Assembly (NCBI GenBank): GCA_019237945.1
Contig: JAFAOG010000015.1
Location: forward strand, 1-34,186
Direction: 5' to 3'
DNA length: 34,186 nt
Source of the DNA: Deltaproteobacteria bacterium
GTDB lineage: Bacteria; Myxococcota_A; Polyangia; Haliangiales; Haliangiaceae
Shown: in pieces, positions 1 through 10,658 of the stretch
How positions within the stretch are numbered: position 1 is the stretch's first letter
Layout: each line of letters begins with the position of its first letter
Program-made: the position numbers and the translations under genes
The notes under the pieces: model-generated
What the model saw: only the letters and a program-made list of their open reading frames with translations
Databases searched by the model: none
What the model was told of the DNA's origin: nothing

Positions 1-340
1 GCACGCGCACGCCCTCGACGTCGAGCGCGAGCACGCGCTCCGGCGTGATCGGCGGCGGGAGCGAGATCCACTGCCGCGTCACCGCGTGGCGATCCTTCAT
101 GCCGGCGACGCCGACATCGCGCTCGCCGACGCCGAGCGCCCGCGCGATCCGCTGCACCGCTTGCGCGGTGTTCAGGCCGCGCTTCTCGATCCGCGCGAAC
201 ACGTGATCGCCGGTGCCGCTCGGCGGATACGCAGGAACTTCGTCGACGACGAAGTCTTCGGCCTGCGCGCGCAGCACGCCACAGGTGCCCGGCAGGTCGG
301 CGGTCAGATGCGGCAGCTCCACGCGCCCGTGGTGTAGCAT
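1..340 (-). CDS. truD: tRNA pseudouridine synthase D (TruD), N-terminal part, cut by window edge
   Basis: Reverse-strand reading gives about 113 residues of an open frame that runs off the left edge. TruD makes pseudouridine at position 13 of certain tRNAs. The N-terminus has the family pattern: a 'LPGTCGVLRAQAEDFVVDE' stretch (residues 17-35), then 'GMKDRHAVT' at 80-88, the signature loop whose Asp (D83 here) is the catalytic nucleophile. The start is uncertain. ATG at 340 is only 6 bases from the divergent ATG at 347. The in-frame GTG at 322 would leave 24 bases and still retain all conserved sequence. Neither start has a strong ribosome binding site. The C-terminal half, including the TruD-specific insertion, is outside the window. 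Confidence 0.9.
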   Translation of the reverse strand, partial: MLHHGRVELPHLTADLPGTCGVLRAQAEDFVVDEVPAYPPSGTGDHVFARIEKRGLNTAQAVQRIARALGVGERDVGVAGMKDRHAVTRQWISLPPPITPERVLALDVEGVRV

Positions 341-346
341 CGCGGC

Positions 347-1327
347 ATGCGAGCGCGCCTGCTGTGTGTCGCGATCCTGACGGCGTGCCACTCCGCGCAC
401 CCGACCACGCCTCATCGCGGGATCGAGGCCGCCGCGCTGCCGTTCCACGTGCTCGATCGCACGGGTCACCAGCTCGACGAGAAGGCGTTCTGGGACCAGC
501 TCGGCGCGCAGCGCGCGGTGTGCGTCGGCGAGGAGCACAACAACCCGCATCACCACTGGGTGCAGCTCGCCGTCGTGCAGCACCTCGCACCGCACTGGCC
601 CGTGCTCGCGCTCGGCATGGAGATGGTGCAGCGGCCGTTCCAGGGCGTGCTCGATGACTTCGCGGCCCACAAGATCGACGACGCCGCCATGCGAGCGCGC
701 GTCGGCTGGGAAGATCGCTGGGGCTACGACTACAACTTCTACGGCCCGACGATCCACGCCGCGCTCGGCGCCCACGCGAGCCTGCTCGCGCTCAACGCCG
801 CCAAGGAGCTCACCAAGCAGGTCGTCCACCACGGCCTCGAGTCGCTGTCGCCCGACCAGAAGGCCCAGGTCCCGCAGCTCGACCTCGACGACAAGGCGCA
901 CCGCGCGTGGTTCGACGCGCTGATGGAAGACATGGGCGGCAGCGAAGCGCACGCGCACACGCCGGCCGCCAACGATCCGAAGCCCGCGCCGCAGCACACC
1001 GAGGGCGAGGCGCCCGAGATGCCGTCGGCCGATCGCATCTACACCGTGCAGGTGATCTGGGACGAGACGATGGCCGACACCGCCGCGACCTGGCTCAAGG
1101 CCCACGCCGACGGCCACCTCGTGATCCTCGCCGGCGGCGGCCACTGCCACGACTCCGCGATCGTCAACCGGATCAAGCGCCGCGGCATCGACAAGGTCGT
1201 CTCGATTCGCTCGGTGATCGATGACAAGGAAGGCTCGGTCGCCGAGGCGCTCGCCAAGCCGATGAACGACTACATCGTCGTGCTCGAGATGCCGCCAGGG
1301 ATCGAAGAAGAGAAGAAGTCGGATTAA
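347..1327 (+). CDS. ChaN-like (DUF399/Tiki superfamily) lipoprotein
   Basis: 326 residues. A short signal peptide ends in a lipobox (ILTAC, Cys14), so the protein should be lipid-anchored in the envelope. The body matches the ChaN-like haem-binding uptake family: 'GEEHNNPHHH' at 61-70 corresponds to the family's GE.H.N..HH motif, and 'GGGHCHDS' near 263-270 is the second His-containing motif. ChaN proteins bind haem and have been linked to iron uptake; the substrate here is unknown. A His/Pro/Glu-rich loop at about 198-228 interrupts the fold and could bind metal. It is divergent from truD, with no room for a normal promoter outside coding sequence. Its TAA stop lies inside the left arm of a palindromic repeat (1319-1479). 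Confidence 0.8.
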   Translation: MRARLLCVAILTACHSAHPTTPHRGIEAAALPFHVLDRTGHQLDEKAFWDQLGAQRAVCVGEEHNNPHHHWVQLAVVQHLAPHWPVLALGMEMVQRPFQGVLDDFAAHKIDDAAMRARVGWEDRWGYDYNFYGPTIHAALGAHASLLALNAAKELTKQVVHHGLESLSPDQKAQVPQLDLDDKAHRAWFDALMEDMGGSEAHAHTPAANDPKPAPQHTEGEAPEMPSADRIYTVQVIWDETMADTAATWLKAHADGHLVILAGGGHCHDSAIVNRIKRRGIDKVVSIRSVIDDKEGSVAEALAKPMNDYIVVLEMPPGIEEEKKSD

Positions 1328-1479
1328 CGCGAAAACACGAAAACGCGAAAAAGAGGATCTCTTCTTCGGAGCCAGTGGGCGAGGCGAACTGGCGCTTCGC
1401 CAGTACGCCGAGCCGCCGTCTGGGCTTCTGGCTTTTCCGGTCCGGAACTTCGCGTTTTCGCGGCTTCGCGTTAATCCGG
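1319..1479. repeat. Long inverted repeat with CGCGAAAA-type arms between convergent genes
   Basis: The left arm (1319-1349) and the reverse complement of the right arm (1449-1479) agree at 27 of 31 positions by hand alignment. Each arm starts with GGATTAACGCGAA and continues as short tandem CGCGAAAA-like units. Between them is a perfect 7-bp hairpin at 1388-1404. The left arm contains the TAA stop of the upstream plus-strand gene; the right arm ends 7 bases before the stop of the convergent minus-strand gene. Position and symmetry suggest a two-way terminator or mRNA 3'-end structure, though there is no U-run. A 30/31-identical single arm occurs at 34032-34062, so it is a dispersed element. 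Confidence 0.8.
1388..1404. terminator. Perfect hairpin inside the inverted repeat; possible two-way terminator
   Basis: ACTGGCG (1388-1394), loop CTT, CGCCAGT (1398-1404). It sits midway between two convergent genes. No T-tract follows on either strand, so intrinsic termination is not proven. It may instead protect mRNA ends. Confidence 0.4.
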
Positions 1480-1486
1480 TTCCGGA

Positions 1487-2221
1487 TCAACGCGGCGGCA
1501 GCGCGGAGCCGGGCTGCGGGCCGTTCTGGTCGTTCGCCATGCGGATGTAGAGCTGTGCGGACTTGTTCGACGGATCGATCTTCAGGACTTCTTGCCACTC
1601 GGCGATCGCGTGCTCCTTGCGGCCGAGCGAGTACATCGTCACGCCGAGGTGAATGCGCGCGGGGACGAAGTCGGGCTTGAGCTTCTTCGCGTGCTCGAAC
1701 TCGGCGACGGCCGCGTGGAACATGCCCATGTCGCGATAGACGTTGCCGAGCTTGACGCGCAGGTCGGCGAAGTCGGGGCACAGGTCGAGCGCCTTGGAGT
1801 ACTCGCGGACCGCCTCGTCGAACATCGCGAGCCCGGCGTACGCGGCGCCGAGGTCGGCATGCATGTTGGCGAGCTTGCCGCGCGCATAGCGATCGAGGGC
1901 GTTGGGCTGGCCGACGCTGGCGCTGACCGCGTTCGTGTAGACCTCGCGCGCGCGGTCGTACTTGCCGCGGTCGTTGTACGTGACGGAGAGGTTGAGCGCG
2001 GCCTCGGTGTAGCGCGGGTTGAGGCGCAGCGCGTTCTCGAACGCTTCCTCGGCGTCGGAGAAGCGGCCCTGCGCGTGATAGATGACGCCGAGCATGTTGT
2101 AGAGGTCGGGGAACGACGGGCGCGCGCTCGCGGCCTCGGCGAGGTAGGGCTCGGCGCGCTCGTACTCGCCGGCGCGGTAGTGCTCGCGCCCGAGCGCGAT
2201 CAGCTCCTCGACCTTGCTCAT
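1487..2221 (-). CDS. Tetratricopeptide repeat protein
   Basis: 244 residues made almost entirely of TPR units, with typical pairs such as '[20 protein letters not shown]' followed by 'ALRLNP', and '[20 protein letters not shown]'. I count about five to six repeats between residue 1 and 225. No signal peptide or membrane segment is seen, so it is probably a cytoplasmic scaffold for protein contacts. The start is ATG at 2221, preceded by a good purine-rich site (AGGGAGA, about 8 bases upstream). It lies 56 bases downstream of bamD on the same strand and is probably co-transcribed with it. The partner is unknown; a role with the outer-membrane assembly machinery is only suggested by position. 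Confidence 0.8.
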   Translation of the reverse strand: MSKVEELIALGREHYRAGEYERAEPYLAEAASARPSFPDLYNMLGVIYHAQGRFSDAEEAFENALRLNPRYTEAALNLSVTYNDRGKYDRAREVYTNAVSASVGQPNALDRYARGKLANMHADLGAAYAGLAMFDEAVREYSKALDLCPDFADLRVKLGNVYRDMGMFHAAVAEFEHAKKLKPDFVPARIHLGVTMYSLGRKEHAIAEWQEVLKIDPSNKSAQLYIRMANDQNGPQPGSALPPR

Positions 2222-2277
2222 TACCCGCTCTCCCTGTCGCTTCGCTCCAGGTCCGTCATCCACCACCGAGCTTACAC

Positions 2278-3057
2278 TCAGTGCAAGCTGGTGAGCGCAC
2301 TGCGCGCGTCGCCGGCGCGATCGCTCTTCGGATACTTCGCGACGAGCTCTTGCCACGTCAGCTTCGCGCGATCCGGCATGTCGACGGCGACGTACGCGCG
2401 GCCGAGCAGCCACAGCGCTTCTTCGTCGTAGCCGACGCCGCGGTAACGCTCGAGCAGCCGGCGCAGCCGGAGCACCGTGCCCATGGGCTTGTTGCGCTGC
2501 CAGTAGTAGCGGGCGACGTACCACTCGTGATCGGCGAGCCGCTTGCCGACCTTGACGAGGATCTCCTTCGCCTTGTCGCGGTAGGGCGAGTCGGGGAACT
2601 TGTCGAGGAAGCTCTTGAGCTCGTTCGCCGCGTCTTCCGTCGACGACTGGTCCTTCTCGTACGACGGCGGGAACATCCAGAAGTCCGTCGGGAGCTGCTT
2701 GTAGTAGGCCTCGCCGATGCGATAGCTGGCGTAGCCGTTCGCGACCATCTCGTGGGTCGGGTGGAACTTGATGAACAGCCGGTAGGCGTCGATCGCCTCG
2801 AGGTACTGCTCGGCGCCGAACTCGGCATCGGCGAGCCGGAGCTCGGCGAGCACGGCGTACTTCGAGTACGGGAACCGCGACTTGATGAAGCCGAAGTACT
2901 TCGAGGCGGCGATCCAGTCCTGCCGCTCGAGCTCCTTCATGCCCTTCTCGTAGTTCTTTTGGGCCGAGACCGAGTAATCGACCGACGCCGCGCCGTTCTT
3001 GCCGCCACATGACGCGGCCGCGAGGGCCACGACAAGGACAAAGATCGCGCGGGTCAC
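2278..3057 (-). CDS. bamD: Outer membrane assembly lipoprotein BamD-like
   Basis: 259 residues from the GTG at 3057, close to the usual BamD length of about 245. A signal peptide ends in lipobox AAASC (Cys17). It is followed by repeated TPR-like helices with the BamD/YfiO wording: '[20 protein letters not shown]', then '[20 protein letters not shown]', '[11 protein letters not shown]' and '[12 protein letters not shown]'. BamD is the essential periplasmic-face lipoprotein of the BAM complex that inserts beta-barrels. An upstream in-frame ATG at 3084 would add nine residues ahead of a normal signal peptide; GTG 3057 is preferred because GAGG lies about 7 bases before it and the signal then starts normally. 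It is divergent from the gene at 3113, with about 55 bases between them. Confidence 0.82.
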   Translation of the reverse strand: MTRAIFVLVVALAAASCGGKNGAASVDYSVSAQKNYEKGMKELERQDWIAASKYFGFIKSRFPYSKYAVLAELRLADAEFGAEQYLEAIDAYRLFIKFHPTHEMVANGYASYRIGEAYYKQLPTDFWMFPPSYEKDQSSTEDAANELKSFLDKFPDSPYRDKAKEILVKVGKRLADHEWYVARYYWQRNKPMGTVLRLRRLLERYRGVGYDEEALWLLGRAYVAVDMPDRAKLTWQELVAKYPKSDRAGDARSALTSLH

Positions 3058-3112
3058 GAGGGCCTCATAGCACAGACCTTCCATCTCCGGGATGGGTTGC
3101 CTATAAGAAGGT

Positions 3113-3766
3113 ATGCGACTTGCCTTGGTATTCGCGCTGGTTGGGTGTGGCAGCAGCGGTCATCAGATCGCGATCGGGCCGGCCCCGGGGAAGACGACCG
3201 AGGCGGTGCTCGCGGGCCCCTTGTGCGCGGGCGATCACTGCAAGTGCCGCACGGGCGCGGAGGACGCGGGGTTCCCGACCGACGGCACGAAGCGGTTCGA
3301 GATCCGGCTCAAGAGCGCGCAGGCGCTGTGGGCGACGGTGCGCGGCAACAAGCTGTTCAAGAACGCCGAGGCGCCCGAGACGTGCTTCTACGTCGACCTG
3401 CCGGCGGGTGATTCGCCGGTCGAGCTGCGCGCCAGCGATCCGAACGGCGTGTCGGCGGAGTGGATGATCAGCGAGCTCGGGACGCAGACGAAGAGCTGGT
3501 ACGACACGTTTCGCTTCGAGTGCGGAAACCCGGGCGTGTGCAGCTTCGAGGAGATCGACGCGAAGAAGGCCGAGTACGCGGGCTACAAGCGCGGCTTGCG
3601 CGACGCGTGCGGCTCGACGCGGCTCAAGGGCGTGTCGTGGGACACCGGCAAGGCGCCCGACAACATGCATCCGAGCGAGCTGCTCGTGCGGCTGACGCTG
3701 AACGTCTACAAGTTCGCGCCCGACAAGCCGCACGGCGATGACTGCGGCAAGGGCAAGACCGAGTGA
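3113..3766 (+). CDS. Hypothetical lipoprotein
   Basis: 217 residues. The very short signal peptide ends in LVGC (Cys12), a good lipobox, so it should be exported and lipid-modified. The remainder has paired cysteines (for example around 'CAGDHCKC', 'FECGNPGVC') that could form disulfides, and no domain I recognise. The start ATG follows AGAAGG directly upstream. It ends in TGATG with the next lipoprotein gene (1-base overlap), so the two are probably translationally coupled and may act together. Function unknown. Confidence 0.75.
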   Translation: MRLALVFALVGCGSSGHQIAIGPAPGKTTEAVLAGPLCAGDHCKCRTGAEDAGFPTDGTKRFEIRLKSAQALWATVRGNKLFKNAEAPETCFYVDLPAGDSPVELRASDPNGVSAEWMISELGTQTKSWYDTFRFECGNPGVCSFEEIDAKKAEYAGYKRGLRDACGSTRLKGVSWDTGKAPDNMHPSELLVRLTLNVYKFAPDKPHGDDCGKGKTE

Positions 3767-4521
3767 TGCGGCACCTGATCGCCATCGCGCTCGTGCTCGC
3801 CGCGTGCGACGAGAAAAAACCGGCGCCGCCGCCTCCGCCTCCGCCTCCGCAGCAGGCGCCGCTGCACAACGCCGAGCCGAGCGCACCGGTCACATCCACG
3901 GCGCCGTCGACAGGCCCCGAGCACGCCGATGCGGCCGAGGTCACCGGCGTCGGCAGCGGCAGCGCGGGCGCCGCGTGCACGAGCGTGCGCGACTGCAAGC
4001 TCGCACCCGAGGACAGCGACTGCATGTACGCGTGCAGCAATGGCGTGTGTCAGCTGCGCGGCACGACGCGCACGGCGGGCGCCGGCCCGTGCTACGGCGA
4101 GATCCTCGCGCAGGCGGTCGTGCGCCAGCAGGCCGACACCGCCGCGCCGGTCTATCTGCTGTGCGACGCGTACGCCGACCTCTACTGCAACCGCACGTCG
4201 CACACGTGCGATGCCGTCAAGAAGCGCGGCGCCGCGTGCACGACGCAGAGCGAGTGCGGGCTCGATGGCACGTGCGTCGGTGGCAAGTGCGCGGCCGTGC
4301 CGCGGACCGGCGAGGCGTGTGAGCCCGGCGTCACCTCGTGCGGGCGCGACGGGTTCTGCGATCCGCAGGGCAAGCGGTGCGAGCCGCGCCACGACAACGG
4401 CCAGCCCTGCGACAACCTCGGCGAGCAGTGCAAGTCCGCGTTCTGCGGGGTCGGCGACGCCGCGAACAACCACGTCTGCATGCCGGCGCCGCCGCAGCAG
4501 CACTGTCCCGGCGTCCCCTGA
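3766..4521 (+). CDS. Cys-rich lipoprotein with poly-Pro linker
   Basis: 251 residues. The signal peptide ends in LAAC (Cys14). After the lipid site come an acidic/Lys stretch and an uninterrupted run of eight prolines, a linker of about 60 residues rich in Ala, Pro and Ser, and then a Cys-rich domain with repeated C-x5-C and C-x4-C spacings ('[18 protein letters not shown]' type). These resemble small disulfide-knotted modules common in myxobacterial secreted lipoproteins. A GTG lies one codon upstream at 3763, but the ATG at 3766 gives the TGATG coupling. The protein at 19109-20032 has the same architecture and is a likely distant paralogue. Function unknown; surface binding or structural roles are possible. 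Confidence 0.75.
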   Translation: MRHLIAIALVLAACDEKKPAPPPPPPPPQQAPLHNAEPSAPVTSTAPSTGPEHADAAEVTGVGSGSAGAACTSVRDCKLAPEDSDCMYACSNGVCQLRGTTRTAGAGPCYGEILAQAVVRQQADTAAPVYLLCDAYADLYCNRTSHTCDAVKKRGAACTTQSECGLDGTCVGGKCAAVPRTGEACEPGVTSCGRDGFCDPQGKRCEPRHDNGQPCDNLGEQCKSAFCGVGDAANNHVCMPAPPQQHCPGVP

Positions 4522-4567
4522 GAACGGCCTGCCACGGGACGCCCGTGGCGTGCTACCCAACGGGGCG

Positions 4568-6475
4568 ATGTTCGAGTACCCCGACGCGTACGATGTGATC
4601 GTCGTCGGAGCCGGCCATGCCGGCTGCGAGGCGTCGCTGGCCGCGGCGCGCATGGGGATGCGCGTGCTCGTGCTGACCGGGTCGCTCGACATGGTCGCGC
4701 AGATGTCGTGCAACCCGGCGATCGGCGGCGTCGCGAAGGGACATCTGGTCAAGGAGCTCGACGCGCTCGGCGGCGAAATGGCGAGCGTGACCGACGAGAC
4801 CGGCATCCAGTTCCGCCGGCTCAACGCGAGCAAGGGCCCGGCCGTGCGGTCGACGCGCGCGCAGGCCGACAAGCGCCGCTACCGCGACACGATGCGCATG
4901 CGGCTCGAGAATCAGCCGGGACTGGCGCTGCGGCAGGGCGAGGCGGCGAAGCTGCTCGTCGACGAGGGCGTGATCCGCGGCGTCACGACGACGATGGGCA
5001 TCACGTATCGCGCGCGCGCCGTGATCCTGACGACCGGCACGTTCCTGCGCGGTGCGATCTTCGTCGGCGAGGCGCGCGCAGCGGGCGGTCGGGCGGGCGA
5101 GGCGCCGGCGATGGGCCTTTCCGCGTCGCTCGCCGAGCACGGGTTTCCGCTCGCGCGTCTCAAGACGGGCACGCCGTGCCGCATCGATGCCAAGACGATC
5201 GACATCGCGGGCCTCGAGGTGCAGCCCGGCGACGATCCGCCGCCGATGTTCCGGTGGGCGGGCCGCGACAAGCCGGCGCTGCCGCAGGTGACGTGCTGGG
5301 TCACGTACACGAACGACAAGACGCACGCGATCATCCGCGACGGCCTGCCGCGGTCGCCGCTCTATCGCAAGGAGATCGAGGGAACCGGCCCGCGGTACTG
5401 CCCGTCGATCGAGGACAAGATCGTCCGCTTTGCGGACAAGGACCGCCACCAGATCTATCTCGAGCCCGAGGGCATCGACTCGGCGGAGATCTATCCGAAC
5501 GGCATCTCGACGTCGCTGCCGTTCGACATCCAGCTCGCGTTCATCCGCACGATCCCCGGGCTCGAGCGCGCGGAGATGACGCGCCCGGGCTACGCGGTCG
5601 AGTACGACTTCATCGATCCGCGCGAGGTGCAAGCGACGCTCGAGACGCGGCGCGTGCGCGGGCTCTACTTCGCCGGCCAGATCAACGGCACGAGCGGCTA
5701 CGAGGAGGCGGCGGTCCAGGGATTCATCGCCGGTGCGAACGCCGCGCTCGCCCTGAGCGGCCGCGATCCGCTCGTGCTGCGTCGCGATCAGGCGTACATC
5801 GGCGTGCTCGTCGACGATCTGACGACGCGCGGCACCAAGGAGCCGTACCGCATGCTGACGTCGCGCGCGGAGTTCCGGCTGCTGCTGCGCGAGGACAACG
5901 CGGTCGATCGCCTGATGCCGCTCGGCCGCACGCTCGGACTCGTCGACGACGATCGCTGGCGCGTCTTCGAGGCGTGGCAGCGCGAGCTCGCCGCCGCGCA
6001 CGATCGCAGCGAGCGCGCGAGCGTCACCGGCACGCCGGCCGTTAACGCCGTGCTCGCCCGCCATGGCACCGCGCCGATCGAAGGGCGCCGCGTCACGCTC
6101 GCCGAGCTGCACCGCCGGCCCGAGCTCGACTGGCGCGCCGTCGAGGAGGTCGCCGCCGCCGCGGGTCTCGTCCCCGCCGAGCACGCGCCGGCCGTGATGG
6201 AGCGCGTGTCGATCGAGCTCGTGTACGCCGGCTACCTGCGGCGCCAGGAGGCCGACGCGGAGCGGCTGCAGAAGGCCGATGCCGTCCGGGTTCCGGACGA
6301 GCTCGACTTCCGCTCGATCCCGGGGCTGTCGCGCGAGGTCGTCGAGAAGCTCGAGCAGGTGCGGCCGCGCAGCGTCGGGCAGGCATCGCGGATCAGCGGC
6401 ATCACGCCGGCTGCGGTCGCGATCCTGCTCACGCACATCAGCCTGCGGCGCCGAGCCCAGGCGACCGACGCCTGA
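4568..6475 (+). CDS. mnmG: tRNA uridine 5-carboxymethylaminomethyl modification enzyme MnmG (GidA)
   Basis: 635 residues, the usual length of the long-form MnmG. With MnmE it installs the cmnm5 group on the wobble uridine of several tRNAs, using FAD, NADH and methylene-THF. FAD-binding GAGHAG is at 14-19, followed by the GidA signature '[20 protein letters not shown]' containing the conserved Cys48. Later conserved stretches include '[10 protein letters not shown]', '[11 protein letters not shown]' and '[13 protein letters not shown]'. The C-terminal helical domain that binds MnmE is complete. The reading frame stays open far upstream (to about 3929), but conservation begins at the ATG at 4568, which has GGGG just before it. 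No mnmE or rsmG is in the window. Confidence 0.95.
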   Translation: MFEYPDAYDVIVVGAGHAGCEASLAAARMGMRVLVLTGSLDMVAQMSCNPAIGGVAKGHLVKELDALGGEMASVTDETGIQFRRLNASKGPAVRSTRAQADKRRYRDTMRMRLENQPGLALRQGEAAKLLVDEGVIRGVTTTMGITYRARAVILTTGTFLRGAIFVGEARAAGGRAGEAPAMGLSASLAEHGFPLARLKTGTPCRIDAKTIDIAGLEVQPGDDPPPMFRWAGRDKPALPQVTCWVTYTNDKTHAIIRDGLPRSPLYRKEIEGTGPRYCPSIEDKIVRFADKDRHQIYLEPEGIDSAEIYPNGISTSLPFDIQLAFIRTIPGLERAEMTRPGYAVEYDFIDPREVQATLETRRVRGLYFAGQINGTSGYEEAAVQGFIAGANAALALSGRDPLVLRRDQAYIGVLVDDLTTRGTKEPYRMLTSRAEFRLLLREDNAVDRLMPLGRTLGLVDDDRWRVFEAWQRELAAAHDRSERASVTGTPAVNAVLARHGTAPIEGRRVTLAELHRRPELDWRAVEEVAAAAGLVPAEHAPAVMERVSIELVYAGYLRRQEADAERLQKADAVRVPDELDFRSIPGLSREVVEKLEQVRPRSVGQASRISGITPAAVAILLTHISLRRRAQATDA

Positions 6476-6506
6476 TCGCCTGCACAGGCGCTGAAGCGAG
6501 CCCAAG

Positions 6507-6547
6507 GGATCGCCCGGCCCGTCGAGTCTGCGAGATGGGCCGGATCC
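6507..6547. terminator. Strong GC hairpin downstream of mnmG
   Basis: CCGGCCC (6514-6520) pairs with GGGCCGG (6537-6543). It is extended outside by GGAT (6507-6510) and ATCC (6544-6547) and inside by TCG/CGA. It lies 31 bases after the mnmG stop and before the next gene. No T-run follows, so it is a candidate rather than a proven terminator. Confidence 0.45.
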
Positions 6548-6604
6548 TTAGGGCGAGCGAATCCCCATGGGATTAGCCGCTTCAACCCGAAACGCAGCTG
6601 ATGT

Positions 6605-6619
6605 AGGGTGACGCACCCT
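6605..6619. promoter_or_regulatory. Small hairpin abutting the FadL-family start codon
   Basis: AGGGTG (6605-6610), loop ACG, CACCCT (6614-6619), with the ATG at 6621. It occupies the position where a ribosome binding site should be, and no other Shine-Dalgarno sequence is visible. A second 6-bp inverted repeat (AATCCC/GGGATT, 6560-6574) lies upstream. Either could be an operator or a translation-control hairpin. Confidence 0.3.
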
Positions 6620-6620
6620 T

Positions 6621-8300
6621 ATGAAGCTTCTGGTTGGTACGGGTCTCGTGTGCATGGCGGGTGCGGCGTCGGCGGGTGGCTTGCTCCTCCCCGGCGCAGG
6701 CGCGATCTCGACCGCGCGCGCTGGTGCCGGCGCCGCGTCGTCGAACGACGGCGAAGCGATCGCGCTCAACCCCGCGGGCCTCGCGTCGGCGGGCGAGGGC
6801 ACGTTCGTCCAGCTCGGCATCTCGGCGATCGATTACTGGATGTCGTTCAAGCGCAACGGCACCTACGACTACATCCCGAACGATGCGCGCCCGTACGAGG
6901 GCCAGAGCTATCCGGGCATCCAGAACAACGCGAAGCCGCCGCTCGGCATCGGGCCGGTGCAGCCGGTGCCGCTGATCGCGGTCGTCTCTGACCTCGGCGG
7001 CAAGGTGCCCGGCCTCCACGGCGCCTTCGGCCTGTACGCGCCGAATGCGTACCCGTTCCGCAACATGAACACGGTGAACGGCCAGCCGTTCTTCATCCCG
7101 AACAGCGCGGGCGGCTTCGACTTCCCGACGACGTACGAAGGCCCGCCGCCGTCGAGTCGATACGACATCATCGAGCAGGAAGCCGCGATCATCCTGCCGG
7201 GCATCGCGGCCGGCTATCGCATCAACGACAAGGTCGACGTCGGCGCGCGCTTCTCCGCCGGCATCGCGACCCTCAAGTCGACGGTCGCCGTGTGGGGCCT
7301 GCCGAACAACTTCCCCGAGGACGTCAAGCAGGACGGCCTGTTCACGCTCGACGCGAAGGGCTTCGTCTACAACTGGCAGCTCGGCACGACGTTCCACGCG
7401 ACGCCGGTGATCGACATCGCCGCGACGTACACGGCGCCGATCTACATCCACGCCAAGGGCGACGCGACGACGACGAACGGTCCGGCCGTCACGCTCAACG
7501 GCGCGCCCGTCGCGATCAATCCGCCGCAGGACGCCGCCGCGCGCTGCGACAAGGGCGGCACCGCGGCCAAGCTCAAGGGCTGCGTCGACGTCGAGATCCC
7601 GATGCACGCCGAGGTCGCCGGTCGCTACAAGATCAACGATGCGAACGGCAAGCTGAAGGGCGACGTCGAGCTGCAGCTCGGCTGGGAGCACTGGGCCGCG
7701 ACGTGTGACTACACGAAAGATCCGACGTGCCTCGATCCGAGCGCGTACCACGTGACGATCGACGCGGTCGTCGGCACGACGACGAACCCCGACGGCCTCC
7801 CGGTCAAGGACCAGCTGATCCAGCACGGCTTCCAAGACACGTACTCGGCGCGCCTCGGCGGCAGCTGGATCTTCCCGGCCGGTGAGAACGCGGTCGTCGC
7901 GCGCGCGGGTGTCGGCTACGACACGGCGGCGGCGAAGAAGTACTGGGAGCGCGCGGATGTCGACGGCGCGGCGCGCACGATGATCGCGGGCGGCGCGTCG
8001 TACAAGATGAACCAGCTTTCGCTCGACGCCGGCTTCGGCGTGATCCTCGAAGGCACGCGTACCGATCCGCGTACGTGCAACCCGACGGCGGGCGCGGGCA
8101 TCGGCTGCACGGGCACCGGAGTCGAGGGCACCGTCGAGGGCTGGCGCCTGCCGGGCGATGCGGGCCGGCCGGTGCGCTCGGGTCCCGATCCGACGAACCC
8201 GATCGTCGTGCCGGGCGTGCAGACGGAAAACCCTGTCAACGAGGGCACTTTCAAGTCGCACTACCTGTTCTTCCTTTTGGGTGCCTCGTATCACTTCTGA
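6621..8300 (+). CDS. FadL/OmpP1-family outer-membrane transport protein
   Basis: 559 residues. The signal peptide is probably cleaved after ASA (about residue 18). The mature start is glycine-rich and followed by 'ALNPAGLA', the N-terminal motif typical of FadL/TodX channels, which carry long-chain fatty acids or hydrophobic compounds across the outer membrane. The rest alternates as amphipathic strands and ends 'LGASYHF', with the terminal Phe expected of a BAM-assembled barrel. A region near residues 300-345 containing Cys pairs and an insert around 480-540 are probably external loops. It stands alone between the mnmG hairpin and the small gene at 8316, with about 145 bases upstream for its own promoter. 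The substrate cannot be read from sequence. Confidence 0.85.
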   Translation: MKLLVGTGLVCMAGAASAGGLLLPGAGAISTARAGAGAASSNDGEAIALNPAGLASAGEGTFVQLGISAIDYWMSFKRNGTYDYIPNDARPYEGQSYPGIQNNAKPPLGIGPVQPVPLIAVVSDLGGKVPGLHGAFGLYAPNAYPFRNMNTVNGQPFFIPNSAGGFDFPTTYEGPPPSSRYDIIEQEAAIILPGIAAGYRINDKVDVGARFSAGIATLKSTVAVWGLPNNFPEDVKQDGLFTLDAKGFVYNWQLGTTFHATPVIDIAATYTAPIYIHAKGDATTTNGPAVTLNGAPVAINPPQDAAARCDKGGTAAKLKGCVDVEIPMHAEVAGRYKINDANGKLKGDVELQLGWEHWAATCDYTKDPTCLDPSAYHVTIDAVVGTTTNPDGLPVKDQLIQHGFQDTYSARLGGSWIFPAGENAVVARAGVGYDTAAAKKYWERADVDGAARTMIAGGASYKMNQLSLDAGFGVILEGTRTDPRTCNPTAGAGIGCTGTGVEGTVEGWRLPGDAGRPVRSGPDPTNPIVVPGVQTENPVNEGTFKSHYLFFLLGASYHF

Positions 8301-8315
8301 TGCCATGATGGCGGC

Positions 8316-8579
8316 ATGTCGAAGGCGCTGGTGAAGAGCAGTGGCAGTGAGGGCAGTGGCGTCGTGCCGGCCGTCGCGAGCTTCTTCGTTCCCGGCGTCG
8401 GTCAGCTGATCAACGGCGAGACCGATAAGGCGATCGGCGTGTTCGTTGTCTCGGTCGCGACCGCGGCCGCGTTCCTCGGCGGCCTGCCGCTGATCGGCGG
8501 CATCCTGGGCATCGTTCACGCCGGCACGCACATCTACGCGGTCGGCGACGCGTATATCCAGGGCAAGAAAAAGCGCTAG
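8316..8579 (+). CDS. Small TM2-like membrane protein
   Basis: 87 residues with two hydrophobic helices (about 15-34 and 41-65) and a basic tail (GKKKR). The 'FFVPGVGQLINGETDKAIGVF' region resembles the turn of TM2/DUF5683-type small membrane proteins ('PG.GQ.YNG...KG'). Only 10 bases separate it from the MoxR gene, so it is probably the first gene of a MoxR-VWA operon. It could anchor or respond to that chaperone pair, but this is positional inference only. Confidence 0.65.
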   Translation: MSKALVKSSGSEGSGVVPAVASFFVPGVGQLINGETDKAIGVFVVSVATAAAFLGGLPLIGGILGIVHAGTHIYAVGDAYIQGKKKR

Positions 8580-8589
8580 TCTTTGCCGG

Positions 8590-9426
<837 letters not shown>

Positions 9427-9427
9427 C

Positions 9428-10651
<1,224 letters not shown>

Positions 10652-10658
10652 CCGCGCG

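Noticed and set aside
1487-3010. TPR protein with a 260-residue N-terminal extension
   Set aside because: The extension is Arg-rich and overlaps bamD. A good ribosome binding site precedes ATG 2221.
3929-4567. Possible long N-terminal extension of MnmG (open frame upstream)
   Set aside because: The extension is Arg/Ala/Ser-rich and overlaps the lipoprotein gene at 3766-4521 in another frame. MnmG similarity begins at ATG 4568.
10652-10658. Terminator between the VWA gene and the convergent lipoprotein gene
   Set aside because: The gap is seven bases, with no room for a hairpin.
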